Shown: piece by piece, positions 17,273 through 25,662 of the stretch | Layout: each line of letters opens with the position of its first letter | How positions within the stretch are numbered: position 1 is the stretch's first letter | Assembly: GCA_019359765.1 (NCBI GenBank) | Contig: JAHHGU010000005.1 | Span: 62,001-126,000 of the forward strand | Direction of reading: 5' to 3' | DNA length: 64,000 nt | Source: Aphanothece sp. CMT-3BRIN-NPC111 | GTDB taxonomy: Bacteria; Cyanobacteriota; Cyanobacteriia; Cyanobacteriales; JAHHGU01 | Notes under the pieces: model-generated | Seen by the model: only the letters and a program-made list of their open reading frames with translations | Databases searched by the model: none | Told to the model about the DNA's origin: nothing | Made by a program: the position numbers and the translations under genes

Positions 17273-18247
17273 TCACTCCACCGCCCAAAGTAGAGGTATC
17301 TCAGGAGAAACCCGCTCACTGAGATTAAGTTCATTAACTACACTCTTGAAAGAGTATCCCTGTTTGATGAGAACGCCAATTTCCTCAACTTCAGCCCAAG
17401 TTAAATCGCTTTCCACATAGGCTTTAGCTATAGCAATTAACAAGCCTAAATGTTTGTTTCCTTCCCCATAAGTCATCATATTGTGAGGAATGTCTAGGAC
17501 TTTTTCAAAGCGGTGATACCAAGACTTAGGTTGATGCTGTACTACCGCCTCAAATAAAGCTTCATGCTCATTGTCACCAACAGCGCGATCGCTCTCACTA
17601 GACACAATCAACATCGGCGCAGAAAAGCTGTGCTGCGATCGCTCAAGAATATCATTTCCCATATCTAAGAAAACTCGCAAAGCTGGCATCAGAAAACCGT
17701 CATAGCCAAAATGTGCCAGTCCTGGTTCTGTCTTCCACTCAAAGTAAATATTAAATATCCGCACGAACAAATCCACCACCTTATTGCTGCCACTCAAATA
17801 AGGAGCAAACACCAAAGCCCGGTCAATTTCAGTAGGGCGTTCTAGCGCTAGCCATGCCGCCAATGTGCTACCACCCGATAGCCCTCCCAAAACTACCTCT
17901 TTACCCACTGCTTGAGCAACTTCTAGCCAGTAAAGACCAAATTCTTGATATACCTGCTGGTTTTCCGGCAAAGGAGGAGGATTGTCTCCGTCCCAATTGC
18001 CTGCAAGACCATGCCCAGGCAACAAAGGAATCAAGACATTATAACCCTCATCAAAGAATACTTTCCCAATTAGGGCAAACTGTTCCGGAGTAGCAGTAAA
18101 GCCATGAAAAAACAGAAACACCTTAAGAGTTGGAATAGAGTGAAGAAAAAACCGTGTGCGGCAACTTTCATCCATGAGCAACAGCGCATCTTCATGGGCT
18201 TTCGCCTTTTCAACTATTGCCTTGGCTACAGGCGAATAATCAGACAT
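17273..18247 (-). CDS. Alpha/beta hydrolase
   Basis: About 324 residues. FLFFHGFTATPEQF carries the HGF oxyanion motif, GLSGGS (about residue 148) is the nucleophile elbow, SSESDRAVGDNEH supplies the Asp and DIPHNMM the catalytic His. An extended C-terminal segment (SDLTWAEVEEIGVLIKQGYS) is unusual. The ATG at 18247 has AAGGA at 7 bases, better than the TTG at 18271. Substrate unknown; esterase or carboxylesterase activity is likely. The gene is bracketed by two copies of the same MITE-like element. Confidence 0.87.
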   Translation of the reverse strand: MSDYSPVAKAIVEKAKAHEDALLLMDESCRTRFFLHSIPTLKVFLFFHGFTATPEQFALIGKVFFDEGYNVLIPLLPGHGLAGNWDGDNPPPLPENQQVYQEFGLYWLEVAQAVGKEVVLGGLSGGSTLAAWLALERPTEIDRALVFAPYLSGSNKVVDLFVRIFNIYFEWKTEPGLAHFGYDGFLMPALRVFLDMGNDILERSQHSFSAPMLIVSSESDRAVGDNEHEALFEAVVQHQPKSWYHRFEKVLDIPHNMMTYGEGNKHLGLLIAIAKAYVESDLTWAEVEEIGVLIKQGYSFKSVVNELNLSERVSPEIPLLWAVE

Positions 18248-18291
18248 ATTAAGTTCCTTCTTATTACCCAATAAATAATACCAATTCTCTA

Positions 18292-18405
18292 TATAGCAAT
18301 ACCAAATAATTTAGGACTTCTTTCTTCCGCTCTTTCCTTGGCGCTCTTTGCGTCTATTGCGGTTCATTAAAAAATGTTTTATCACAAATCAAATAGAACT
18401 GTTCT
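18292..18405. mobile_element. MITE-like element, TATAGCAATCC family (copy B)
   Basis: About 114 bp, aligning along its length with copy A at 17116 (shared left end TATAGCAAT, the centre CTTTGCGTCT...GGTTCATTA, and the right end CACAAATCAAATAG.ACT). The terminal repeats are more decayed than in copy A. Both copies have the same orientation, so they form an imperfect direct repeat around the hydrolase gene. Confidence 0.6.
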
Positions 18406-18431
18406 CGCAAACATAAGCGATTTGTGAAACC

Positions 18432-19115
18432 TCAGTTAAGCAAGCGCTCGAACTCATCTTTGATGATTTGATAACATTCACAGCTGGCGGCTTCCAAACC
18501 AGGTCGGTCGAGGATACTTATTTCACCGCGACTGTAGTCGATCAGCCCTGCCTTTTTAAAAGCGCCCGCGATCACACTCACACTAGCGCGACGTACACCC
18601 AGCATTTCTGAAAGGAACTCATGGGTCATGAGAAACTTCTCAGATCCTACACGGTCTTGGGTCATCAGCATCCAGCGGCTGAAGCGTTCTTCCACCGTAT
18701 GCAGGCAGTTGCAGGCAACCAATTGCGCTAGCTGGTTCATCGAGGCCATGGTATAGCGTTGCAGCCTAACGTGAAAGTCTTTACAATAGGGGACTTGAGT
18801 TTTGAACACATCCGCCTTCATCCTCATCGCCTCACCAGGAATCTGGGCAAAAGCCTCAAAGGGCATGCGATCGCTACTCAGCAATACAGGGATGCCTACC
18901 ATGCCTTCATTACCCACTGTCCCCACCTCAATTGCTTGACCGTTTTCCATGATCGCGACCACAGAAATGAGGCCATTGATGGGGAAATAAATGTACTCAA
19001 TCGGTTGATCGGGAGAGAAGATGAGTTGCTTCAAAGGCAAGGAGACTTTCTCCATGTGGGGAAGCAAACGTTTTTCTTCCTCCACAGTCAAAACTGCAAG
19101 CAGTCGGTTTTTCAT
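18432..19115 (-). CDS. Crp/Fnr-family transcriptional regulator
   Basis: 227 residues. The N-terminal cyclic-nucleotide-binding fold is at about 10-125 (IYFPINGLISVVAIMENGQA, VGNEGMVGIPVLL) and the C-terminal helix-turn-helix (FLMTHEFLSEMLGVRRASVS) at about 165-195. The ligand pocket lacks the canonical RTA phosphate-binding arginine pattern of cAMP receptors, so cAMP binding is doubtful. The group is typical of cyanobacteria with YfmG-like architecture. Targets unknown. ATG start at 19115. Confidence 0.9.
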   Translation of the reverse strand: MKNRLLAVLTVEEEKRLLPHMEKVSLPLKQLIFSPDQPIEYIYFPINGLISVVAIMENGQAIEVGTVGNEGMVGIPVLLSSDRMPFEAFAQIPGEAMRMKADVFKTQVPYCKDFHVRLQRYTMASMNQLAQLVACNCLHTVEERFSRWMLMTQDRVGSEKFLMTHEFLSEMLGVRRASVSVIAGAFKKAGLIDYSRGEISILDRPGLEAASCECYQIIKDEFERLLN

Positions 19116-19581
19116 TATATCAGGTGATATTTATACACCAATATGAACGTCGGAAGAGATAACTTTTCTGGTTTTGTTAACTTCTACGCCTAGAGCAATG
19201 ACTCTGATTGACATACTTTTGCCGTCAACCTGCTGTATCGCGGGAGCCTTCTGGCGGAAATAGGTAATACCAATTCGCTTTTTGCCCACTACACATAGAA
19301 CCCCCCTGATACCCAGGATAGAAGGTTTTTCAACTCACCCACTGAAACTTGTTCTTTTGTGTACGGTCGCGTACTGAAACCGCTGCTTCGCCTTGTCTAC
19401 CCTTTAAATAGAAGTCCTCAAGTCCTCTCAAGTTATTAGTTGTCTTTTCTCAAGATTAGTCAATTAAGCCGCAGACCAGTTCTTCTTCGTCATGGGAAGG
19501 GGATGCGGCTTCTACGTCTTACTTTGTGCTTGTACTACGGGTGACGTTTTCAAGAAATTTTATTAAGCTGGAACTTAGTAT
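19116..19581. other. Divergent promoter spacer
   Basis: 466 bases between a minus-strand Crp-like gene and a plus-strand pentapeptide gene. No gene seen. AGCCGCA (about 19467) and TGCGGCT (about 19503) could form a 7-bp stem with a 30-base loop. Promoters for both genes should lie here. Confidence 0.5.
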
Positions 19582-19974
19582 ATGACGCTTTGTAAAGATG
19601 TTGTTACAAATGCCGATGAACTGGTCGCCCTCTATGCAGCAGGAGAAAGGAATTTTCGCGCGGCTAGGTTGCTTGAAGCTGACCTGAGCAATGTGGCTCT
19701 GCTAAAAATAAACTTAAATGCGTCCAATCTCACATTGGCAAATCTCAGCCATGCCAACTTCAGTGGTGCTAACCTCAGCCAGGTAATGCTGATTATGGCT
19801 GATTTAAGTGGAGCTGATTTAAGTGGTGCCAACCTGAGCAGAGCCAACCTGAGTGGAGCTAACCTGAGCGGTGCCAACCTCAGTGGTGCCAACCTCAGTG
19901 GTGCTGTTTTAACTAAAGCAATCATCACAGACTCGACACTCCTAGAGCCACAATCGCGTGAAATTAAAGGTTAA
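19582..19974 (+). CDS. Pentapeptide repeat protein
   Basis: 130 residues. About residues 35-115 are consecutive pentapeptides of the A(N/D)LSX form (ANLSHANFSGANLSQ, later SGANLSGANLSGANLSGA), which should fold as a right-handed quadrilateral beta-helix. The N-terminal 30 residues (DELVALYAAGERNFRAA) are the usual cap. The last five repeats are almost identical, pointing to recent repeat expansion. Its TAA ends 4 bases before the ATG of the PAS-Crp regulator, so the two are probably one operon. Function not known. Confidence 0.9.
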   Translation: MTLCKDVVTNADELVALYAAGERNFRAARLLEADLSNVALLKINLNASNLTLANLSHANFSGANLSQVMLIMADLSGADLSGANLSRANLSGANLSGANLSGANLSGAVLTKAIITDSTLLEPQSREIKG

Positions 19975-19978
19975 TATA

Positions 19979-21202
19979 ATGGCTACTGAATTGAACGTAG
20001 ACAAGTTTACTCAGCAGGTAGAGGCCATGCACGGGCGCATAGCCCAACTCTACGAACACGCCAACAAAAAGCCAGAGCTATCACCAAACGTGCTGCTGGG
20101 TACCAGCTTCAAAGAACTCGGCTGCGCCTCAGAAGAACTAAACGTAGCAGCAGAGCAACTGATTCAGTTCAATGAAGAACTGGCAGCCACACGAGCCGCC
20201 GTCGAAGCAGAACGGCAGCGCTACCAAGATTTGTTCGAGTTTGCACCAGACGCTTACCTAGTGACAGATAGCGTCGGCACAATCCTAGAAGCCAACCGCG
20301 CCGCCTCCACTCTGCTATCCATCTCCTCAAAGTACCTAGTGGGCAAGCCCCTACTCGTCTTCGTTCCTGAACCAGAGCGTCATAGATTTCGTAGTGAACT
20401 GCACAGACTGCACCAAGACGACAGAACGCAAGAGTTGGTAACACGCTTGAGTCCGCGTACAAGTAAATTCTTTGACGCTGCCTTGACCATCGGCACGGTT
20501 CGCGACTCTGAAGGTAAACTCGTCAGCCTACGTATCTGCATACGCGACATCACAGAGCGGCAGCGGGCTTTGGCACTGCTAGATAGTAACGACCACGACA
20601 TCAGCTTTGAGCGGCAAAGGCATTTTTATGCTAAAGGGGAGAACATCCCTCTATACCACGATTCTATTTGGCTCGTGTGTAAAGGTTGCGTGAAGCTGAG
20701 TACAGCTTGTGAAAATGGTTCTGAGGCGCTTGTGGGGTTGGCAGGGCCGCAAATGGTGTTTGGCTCTAGTTTGACCTCCCTACAAACCTACCAGGCAACG
20801 GCTATTGGCAAGGATGTTCAGTTAGTGTCTATTTCTCTCACAGAGATAGCCACAACCCCTGGTTTAGGGAATGCTATTTTACCTAAAATTAACCGACGGC
20901 TACAGCAAACAGAATCGTTTTTAGCCATTTCTCGACAGCTACGCCTGCAAAACCGTTTGCACCATTTCTTGCTGCTGCTAAAAGAGGAGTTTGGTCAATC
21001 AGTAGAGTCAGGAACTCGTCTCTCGATTCGCTTAACTCATAGCGATCTTGCCAGTGCCTGCTGCACAACCAGAGTGACGATGACACGAATGCTCAGCAAG
21101 TTACAGCAACAAGGAATAATTACTTTTGATCGCAAATCTCACATGATTGTGAAAGATGTGGTTAAAGAGAAGGAATTAATCAACCTTGCCATAGGTGCTT
21201 GA
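19979..21202 (+). CDS. PAS-sensor Crp-type regulator (fusion)
   Basis: About 407 residues. An N-terminal coiled coil (about 1-75), a PAS domain with PAC (about 78-195: YQDLFEFAPDAYLVTDSVGT ... DITERQRAL), a Crp-like sensor region (about 205-300), and a C-terminal winged helix (LSIRLTHSDLASACCTTRVT, about 345-385). It is a one-component regulator with a PAS input placed before a Crp module. The chosen ATG at 19979 (MATELNVDKF) has AAAGG upstream; a GTG at 19958 overlaps the pentapeptide gene. Ligand and targets unknown. Confidence 0.85.
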   Translation: MATELNVDKFTQQVEAMHGRIAQLYEHANKKPELSPNVLLGTSFKELGCASEELNVAAEQLIQFNEELAATRAAVEAERQRYQDLFEFAPDAYLVTDSVGTILEANRAASTLLSISSKYLVGKPLLVFVPEPERHRFRSELHRLHQDDRTQELVTRLSPRTSKFFDAALTIGTVRDSEGKLVSLRICIRDITERQRALALLDSNDHDISFERQRHFYAKGENIPLYHDSIWLVCKGCVKLSTACENGSEALVGLAGPQMVFGSSLTSLQTYQATAIGKDVQLVSISLTEIATTPGLGNAILPKINRRLQQTESFLAISRQLRLQNRLHHFLLLLKEEFGQSVESGTRLSIRLTHSDLASACCTTRVTMTRMLSKLQQQGIITFDRKSHMIVKDVVKEKELINLAIGA

Positions 21203-21421
21203 ACACAGTTGCCGTTATGTAATGCTATCTGCCAATTTATTGGCAGATAGGCTCATACCTAAATGCCAAATGGCAATCCTACTTTAGAAAGAAGTTAAGA
21301 AGAAATAAATGCGCTATTTTTCTTAGCTAAGACAGTCCGCTTGTTCTTGAATAAAACAAATAGCTAGAGCGTTTAAACACGCCAGATGCAAGCCACGCAG
21401 CTAGGTATATAGAAGGAACCC

Positions 21422-21790
21422 TTGCCAGTATTTATGACCACTCAAAGCCAAGTTATTCAAGTTTCCCCAGAGTTTTCAGATGAACAGCTATTAGCTATTT
21501 GTGAAGCAGCGGAAGTGCTTGCTTGCAAATGCCCTGCTTATTTGGTGAAGCTTTTGCAAGAGGTGAAAGAGTTTCGCCGTTATACTCATGAATGTATGGA
21601 AAAATTTCCTGAGGATACTGCTACTCATGAATGGTTAGAGCAGAAATCATCTGAGATGGAATTGCTGCTGTCAAAGACTATTTTTGAGTTTTTACAGAAG
21701 GAAAACTTTCTAGATGAAGAAAATCAGCTATGTCTGAATCAGCTTTACGAAAGAACCCACGCAATTGCTATAGGTAAAATAAGAGCTTAA
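21422..21790 (+). CDS. Hypothetical protein with CKCPAYL motif
   Basis: 122 residues (118 from the ATG at 21434). No named family. The segment EAAEVLACKCPAYLVKLLQEVKEFRRYTHEC resembles a small helical module with a CxCP motif that I recall from the ends of B12-binding MerR regulators; this is an inference from memory. The TTG at 21422 is preceded by AGAAGGA at 4 bases, whereas the ATG at 21434 (MTTQSQVIQ) is 16 bases from it, so TTG initiation is plausible. Stand-alone gene. Confidence 0.6.
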   Translation: MPVFMTTQSQVIQVSPEFSDEQLLAICEAAEVLACKCPAYLVKLLQEVKEFRRYTHECMEKFPEDTATHEWLEQKSSEMELLLSKTIFEFLQKENFLDEENQLCLNQLYERTHAIAIGKIRA

Positions 21791-22021
21791 TAGAACATGC
21801 TCCCAGTTGTGGTGGAACAATGAGGGCTGCTTTTAAGTGTGGCTTGATTCTGAAACATTTTAGTTTTGATCTGATCTACGTTGGCGGATTTATCGATAGC
21901 TAGACAAAAAATACCGAAACCCTCAAGTAATCAGTTGACATAGGCTGAAAATAGCAAGCGCTTGAGACAGAATCCTCATCCAACTGATTTAAAGCTTTTG
22001 ACTATGTGAAATTTGGTTCAA

Positions 22022-22050
22022 GTAGAGACACCCTGCCAGAGCCTCTCTAC
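22022..22050. repeat. Degenerate copy of the GTAGAGAC palindrome
   Basis: GTAGAGACACCCTG-C-CAGAGCCTCTCTAC, an imperfect 29-bp inverted repeat with the same outer arms as the palindromes at 38407 and 60873. It lies in the 400-base spacer before the 22194 gene; nothing else was seen in that spacer. Confidence 0.6.
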
Positions 22051-22193
22051 TATGCAGGGCGAGGTGAATCTAAAACCTAAAATCGTTTGACCTTTAGCTT
22101 ATAGAGAATACTAAACGCCGACTAAACTCTCTCGTGTCGTTCTTTCTCTGTTGGCTTTTATCCACACAATATCCCAACTTCCCAGAGGTTTTT

Positions 22194-22754
22194 ATGAGCG
22201 ATCGCCATCAAGCTATGCAAAATTCAGCGAAAGTTTTGGACGAAAGTCTAAGCCCTGGCTATAGGCCAGAAATACAAAATCTAGGGGAGAAATTACTAGG
22301 AAAACCCAAAAAGGGATACCACTATGAGGTTCATCCCACTCAATCACACAGAATTATACCTGTGCCCAACTTATCAAGGCACTGGCTATTTGCAGTTGAA
22401 TCTGCCGTGCTATCCTTAGAGCGTTTGGTTGCTGGAGAGGGAACGCCTCGGAATGGGGAACCTTTTTCTATGTATACTCCTGACGATTTAAGTCAGTTGG
22501 TACGCAGCTTAGAAGCTGAAGAGATTACGGCAGAACTCGCCTCAAGGTTAAGGTTATTAGGAGCTGCAATTGAAGAAGTGCTTCAGCCTACCTGGAACGA
22601 GGGGATAAAGGCTGTTGAGTTAGTTAAGAAAACTCACCAATTACACGACTATGGTGCCCTTAACCGCAGAGGAAATGAAGAGGCAACACGACTGTATCCT
22701 TATGAGCAACAACGCCGCTATTGGTTTCTGGGTGGTTGGTTAGCCACTATTTAA
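22194..22754 (+). CDS. Hypothetical protein
   Basis: 186 residues from the ATG at 22194, which has AGAGG at about 7 bases; the longer frame from 22134 adds a hydrophobic leader that is probably not translated. The sequence (HQAMQNSAKVLDESLSPGYRPE..., SRHWLFAVESAVLSLERLVAGE, RLLGAAIEEVLQPTWNEGI, ending YWFLGGWLATI) is helical and soluble. No family was recognised. It lies between two isolated spacers and is convergent with an SDR gene. Confidence 0.55.
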   Translation: MSDRHQAMQNSAKVLDESLSPGYRPEIQNLGEKLLGKPKKGYHYEVHPTQSHRIIPVPNLSRHWLFAVESAVLSLERLVAGEGTPRNGEPFSMYTPDDLSQLVRSLEAEEITAELASRLRLLGAAIEEVLQPTWNEGIKAVELVKKTHQLHDYGALNRRGNEEATRLYPYEQQRRYWFLGGWLATI

Positions 22755-22781
22755 GGAGGTATGAGTGCCTTGCATCTAAAA

Positions 22782-22809
22782 GTAGAGACGCGAAATTTCG
22801 CGTCTCTAC
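22782..22809. repeat. 28-bp perfect palindrome (GTAGAGACG family)
   Basis: Identical to the palindrome at 11367-11394: GTAGAGACGCGAAA plus its exact reverse complement. Like that copy, it lies between the ends of two convergent genes. Confidence 0.8.
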
Positions 22810-22816
22810 AAGATCT

Positions 22817-23635
22817 TTAATGTTGATCTTTTAGTTTAAAAGTTTTCCTGAATACCCACTGCATCAAGCTGGGAAACGCTCGGTTAGCTGCTACTGACAA
22901 GTTCGCCGAGCCAACGATTACCTCATCTCGCTTGTGTTCAACCCCATCCCAGATAGCCTGTGCTACATCTTCCGGTTTCTCCACCACCGGAACCTTAAGC
23001 ACTTGGTTCACCTGATCACGACGGGCTTGAGTATCCCGCTCATCCTTGCCGCGAAAGATTGCCCGTTCCATAAAATTACTGTCGATCAAATTCGGATAAA
23101 TTCCGCAAACATGAATGCCTTTGGGCAATAATTCCGAGTGCAACGCTTCTGTTAAGCCAGTGACAGCAAACTTGCTGGTTGAGTAGGGCGTGAGGTAAGG
23201 AATAGGCACTTTGCCACCAATTGAACTCACATTGACAATAGTTCCACTACCCCGCGCAATAAAATGGGGCAATAACGCCTGAATTGTGTGGATATAGCCC
23301 CATAAGTTGGTGTCTATAGCTTGGTGCCAATCGCTCAAGGAGAATTCCTCTACTGGCCCAGATATATAAATGCCTGCATTATTGATCAGCACATCAATAA
23401 AGCCATAGTGATTCAGCGCTTGGTGAATGAGTGCTTTTACCTGCTCGGCGTCTCTCACATCCGTAGGGACAGCAAGTGCTGCTCGACCGAGTGCTTGCAC
23501 TTCCTGGGCTACAGCTGATAAACGGTCAGGCTGACGAGCCGCTAGCACAAGGTCATATCCTTTGCGAGCAAATAGAAGAGCCGTTGAATAACCAATGCCT
23601 TGAGAAGCGCCCGTAATTAGTGCAATCGGAGCCAT
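22817..23635 (-). CDS. Short-chain dehydrogenase/reductase
   Basis: 272 residues, classical SDR. TGASQGIGYS (residues 7-16) binds NADP(H), NNAG is at about 87-90, and the catalytic Ser (VNVSSIGG) and YSTSK (Tyr/Lys, about residues 154-158) are intact. The C-terminal extension (VGSANLSVAANRAFPSLMQWVFRK) is typical of membrane-associated SDRs of the DltE/YqjQ type. Substrate unknown. ATG start at 23635. Confidence 0.92.
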   Translation of the reverse strand: MAPIALITGASQGIGYSTALLFARKGYDLVLAARQPDRLSAVAQEVQALGRAALAVPTDVRDAEQVKALIHQALNHYGFIDVLINNAGIYISGPVEEFSLSDWHQAIDTNLWGYIHTIQALLPHFIARGSGTIVNVSSIGGKVPIPYLTPYSTSKFAVTGLTEALHSELLPKGIHVCGIYPNLIDSNFMERAIFRGKDERDTQARRDQVNQVLKVPVVEKPEDVAQAIWDGVEHKRDEVIVGSANLSVAANRAFPSLMQWVFRKTFKLKDQH

Positions 23636-23724
23636 ATTATCTATTTAGAGAACAGTGTCTTGCTCTTTATTAGCTTGTTTGACAAAGCTATAGAACTCCT
23701 CTGGCTTTCGTCAGATATTTGGCT

Positions 23725-24624
23725 TTAATTTTTGAGCACTATAGCTTCAGCTTGGGGAGCAAGCAGAGGGCGGGTAACCTGACGCAGCAGCACTGTTTCC
23801 AAACGATCGCCTACACGACAAGCCGCCTCTAGTTCCAACTCTCCCCACAAAAGCCGCTCACCTTGCGCGGGTAGCCGTCCTAAGTTATGAATCATGAAAC
23901 CAGCTAAAGTTTGGTAAGCTGAGCTATTCGGTAAGCTTAATCCTAATAATTCATTTACAGTTGCCAGATCCAAAACGCCAGAAACTAGTACCGTGTGCGG
24001 ATCGGTTTGAATAAGAGGCTCTGTTGAAGGCGGCAACTGATGTTTATTTGTTTGACGTATAATCCTACCCGTAGCCAATTTCACAGTGCCATTAAGTAGC
24101 ACTAGCAACGGCCAGAAAAGATAGGAACAGATCTGTAGGGGACGAATCAGTAGCAGCGCAGTGCGTTCTGGAGCATTAGCTGCTAGGACTTTAGGAATTA
24201 GTTCTCCTAAGACAATCTCCACATAGGTTACTAAGAAAAATGCCACGGGCACAGCTATTGAATGCGCTGTTACCATGGCTGACAACTTGCCTAAGGGTAA
24301 CCAATTAATCCACGGCTCGATCCAGTGTACGGTTGCTCCCTCACCCAACCAACCCAGGAGTAAGCTAAAGGCAGTCGTTCCCGTCTGAGTGATGGAGAGG
24401 TAATGGCCGAGATTCTTCTGACCATGCTGCACAAGCTGGGCAGCTTTAGCTTTCCTAGGCTCAGAGGTTTGCTGGGCAAGTCGGTATATTTTTTCTGGCG
24501 AGGCAGACACCAGCGACAGTTCAGCGGCTACGAAAAATGCGATCGCGAATGTCATTGCCAACAACATCGTCAACCGCAATAGTGTTGAAGCGACTTCTAC
24601 TTCCAGGTTATATAGACAGTTCAA
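23725..24624 (-). CDS. CNNM/DUF21 membrane protein lacking CBS domains
   Basis: About 300 residues. The N-terminal DUF21 transmembrane domain has hallmark segments (FFVAAELSLVSAS, LLLGWLGEGA, VTYVEIVLGELIPKVLA), followed almost directly by a C-terminal CorC/HlyC-like domain (ELLGLSLPNSSAYQTLAGFM ... GERLLWGELELEAA). The two CBS domains usual between them are absent. Such proteins are linked to magnesium or cobalt efflux. The frame continues upstream to 24738, but that part runs through a MITE-like element; start near TTG 24624 is chosen, because recognisable sequence begins there. Confidence 0.75.
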   Translation of the reverse strand: MNCLYNLEVEVASTLLRLTMLLAMTFAIAFFVAAELSLVSASPEKIYRLAQQTSEPRKAKAAQLVQHGQKNLGHYLSITQTGTTAFSLLLGWLGEGATVHWIEPWINWLPLGKLSAMVTAHSIAVPVAFFLVTYVEIVLGELIPKVLAANAPERTALLLIRPLQICSYLFWPLLVLLNGTVKLATGRIIRQTNKHQLPPSTEPLIQTDPHTVLVSGVLDLATVNELLGLSLPNSSAYQTLAGFMIHNLGRLPAQGERLLWGELELEAACRVGDRLETVLLRQVTRPLLAPQAEAIVLKN

Positions 24625-24662
24625 GATGATTAATTCCGGCACAAGTGAAAATTTATCAATTC

Positions 24663-24764
24663 CAGGACTTACGCAGATAGCTTCTGTGTAGGCTAGAGGT
24701 AGGGATCGAGGAACCCAGCCCCTACAAGCGTCGCACAAAAAGCTAAGAAACTGCGTAAGTCCTG
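24663..24764. mobile_element. MITE-like element, GGACTTACGCA family
   Basis: 102 bp bounded by the perfect 14-base inverted repeat CAGGACTTACGCAG / CTGCGTAAGTCCTG. No ORF of its own. Its ends match those at 9861-9937 and 15814. It is inserted directly upstream of the CNNM-type gene and extends that gene's open frame by 30 or so codons. Confidence 0.75.
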
Positions 24765-24837
24765 AATCTTGTCAAGTGCAGAGCAGACAAATCTACTTAG
24801 CTTTGCTTGCACCTGCACTTTTGATGGCAGAAAACAC

Positions 24838-24975
24838 TTATGCCGCGTCTTCTCGGCTCAATTGCTCTTCAATCTTGCCGATAGCAGCATTGAGGCCAGC
24901 CAGCCGGGTTTCAATATCATCTCGCATCCATCGCAGAAACTTGAGTTTGCCCTGCAAGTGACTTCTACGAGACAT
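24838..24975 (-). CDS. 45-residue basic helical protein
   Basis: A minus-strand frame from ATG 24975 to TAA 24838. The product (MSRRSHLQGKLKFLRWMRDD, then IETRLAGLNAAIGKIEEQL, then SREDAA) is a single amphipathic charged helix or coiled coil. It is too regular to look like chance translation, and it fits cyanobacterial codon use better than the overlapping plus-strand frame. There is no strong ribosome site. Function unknown. Confidence 0.45.
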   Translation of the reverse strand: MSRRSHLQGKLKFLRWMRDDIETRLAGLNAAIGKIEEQLSREDAA

Positions 24976-25174
24976 GGGTTCGCCAGTGTAGCAAGTACTA
25001 CCCCAAAAAGGAAACATAGTTCACCTTCTCAATAGCAACTATAACTACATCTTGGCTAAATACTCTGCTGGGTGGAGGGGGAATTAATGTGGGGAAAACC
25101 GACCCAGCTTAGGAAAAGGCTCTATAAACACTGCTCAAACTTATATCATGTCCGATTGATTAGCTCCGAATTGT

Positions 25175-25265
25175 AGGTTGGGTTAAACGCAGTGCAACCT
25201 AACATCAAAAATCAATGTTAGCTTACTCTGCAATCAGGTTACCTCTACGTGCCTTAACCCAACCT
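25175..25265. repeat. MITE-like element, AGGTTGGGTTAA ends
   Basis: 91 bp with perfect 12-base terminal inverted repeats. A related shorter stem-loop (GTTGGGTT...AAACCCAAC) is at about 53708-53732. Non-coding. Confidence 0.6.
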
Positions 25266-25345
25266 CTGCATATTGTAAGTATTTAAGCGGACATGGTATT
25301 ACCTGTCGCGATCGCTTTACTAAAGCTGGTCTGCTTTCTTCGGAG

Positions 25346-25421
25346 ATCCCCCCCAGTCAGGGTTGAAAAAGGGGGGAGCAGAAGTCTTAGTCCCCCTTTT
25401 TAAGGAGAATACAAGGGGGAT
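25346..25421. repeat. ATCCCCC...GGGGGAT inverted-repeat element
   Basis: 76 bp with 7-base outer inverted repeats and an inner pair of G/C-run arms (about 25366-25376 and 25392-25401), able to form one long hairpin. Non-coding. A decayed relative with G/C runs lies at about 32880-32930. Confidence 0.55.
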
Positions 25422-25464
25422 ATTCCAGGATTGAACGCAATAACAAGTAGTTTGCAGACACGCC

Positions 25465-25662
25465 CTAAGCTCGTGGCCATTCGTTCCATGCTGAAAACAA
25501 GTCTTCTGCCACAAACCCTCTTTTTGCAGAACTTTCAGCATGAGTAACTAGGACTTTAATCGTTGTTGTGTAAACGTCATTAATTACTTGGTGTCCGTAA
25601 CCAATGACTTTGCCCATGTGCCCAGTTTTTTGATTAAGTACATAGTCCCCAATGTTGAACAT
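25465..25662 (-). CDS. Small conserved-type hypothetical protein
   Basis: 65 residues, ATG start at 25662. The beta-rich start MFNIGDYVLNQKTGHMGKVI and the following GYGHQV...YTTTIKVLV have the pattern of small SH3/KOW-like barrels (DUF2158-like), but the family was not confirmed. The adjacent 25663-26121 spacer shows no further gene. Confidence 0.6.
   Translation of the reverse strand: MFNIGDYVLNQKTGHMGKVIGYGHQVINDVYTTTIKVLVTHAESSAKRGFVAEDLFSAWNEWPRA

Larger units (their letters stand above)
25040..25464. other. Repeat-filled spacer
   Basis: No gene seen. Contains an inverted-repeat element at 25175-25265 (ends AGGTTGGGTTAA and TTAACCCAACCT) and another at 25346-25421 (ends ATCCCCC and GGGGGAT, with internal AAAAAGGGGGG / CCCCCTTTTT arms). 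Both are common types of non-coding cyanobacterial spacer element. Confidence 0.6.

Noticed and set aside
24769..25035. 88-residue plus-strand frame after the MITE-like element
   Set aside because: It is antisense to the 45-residue minus-strand gene, has no domain pattern, and its start lies at the element border.
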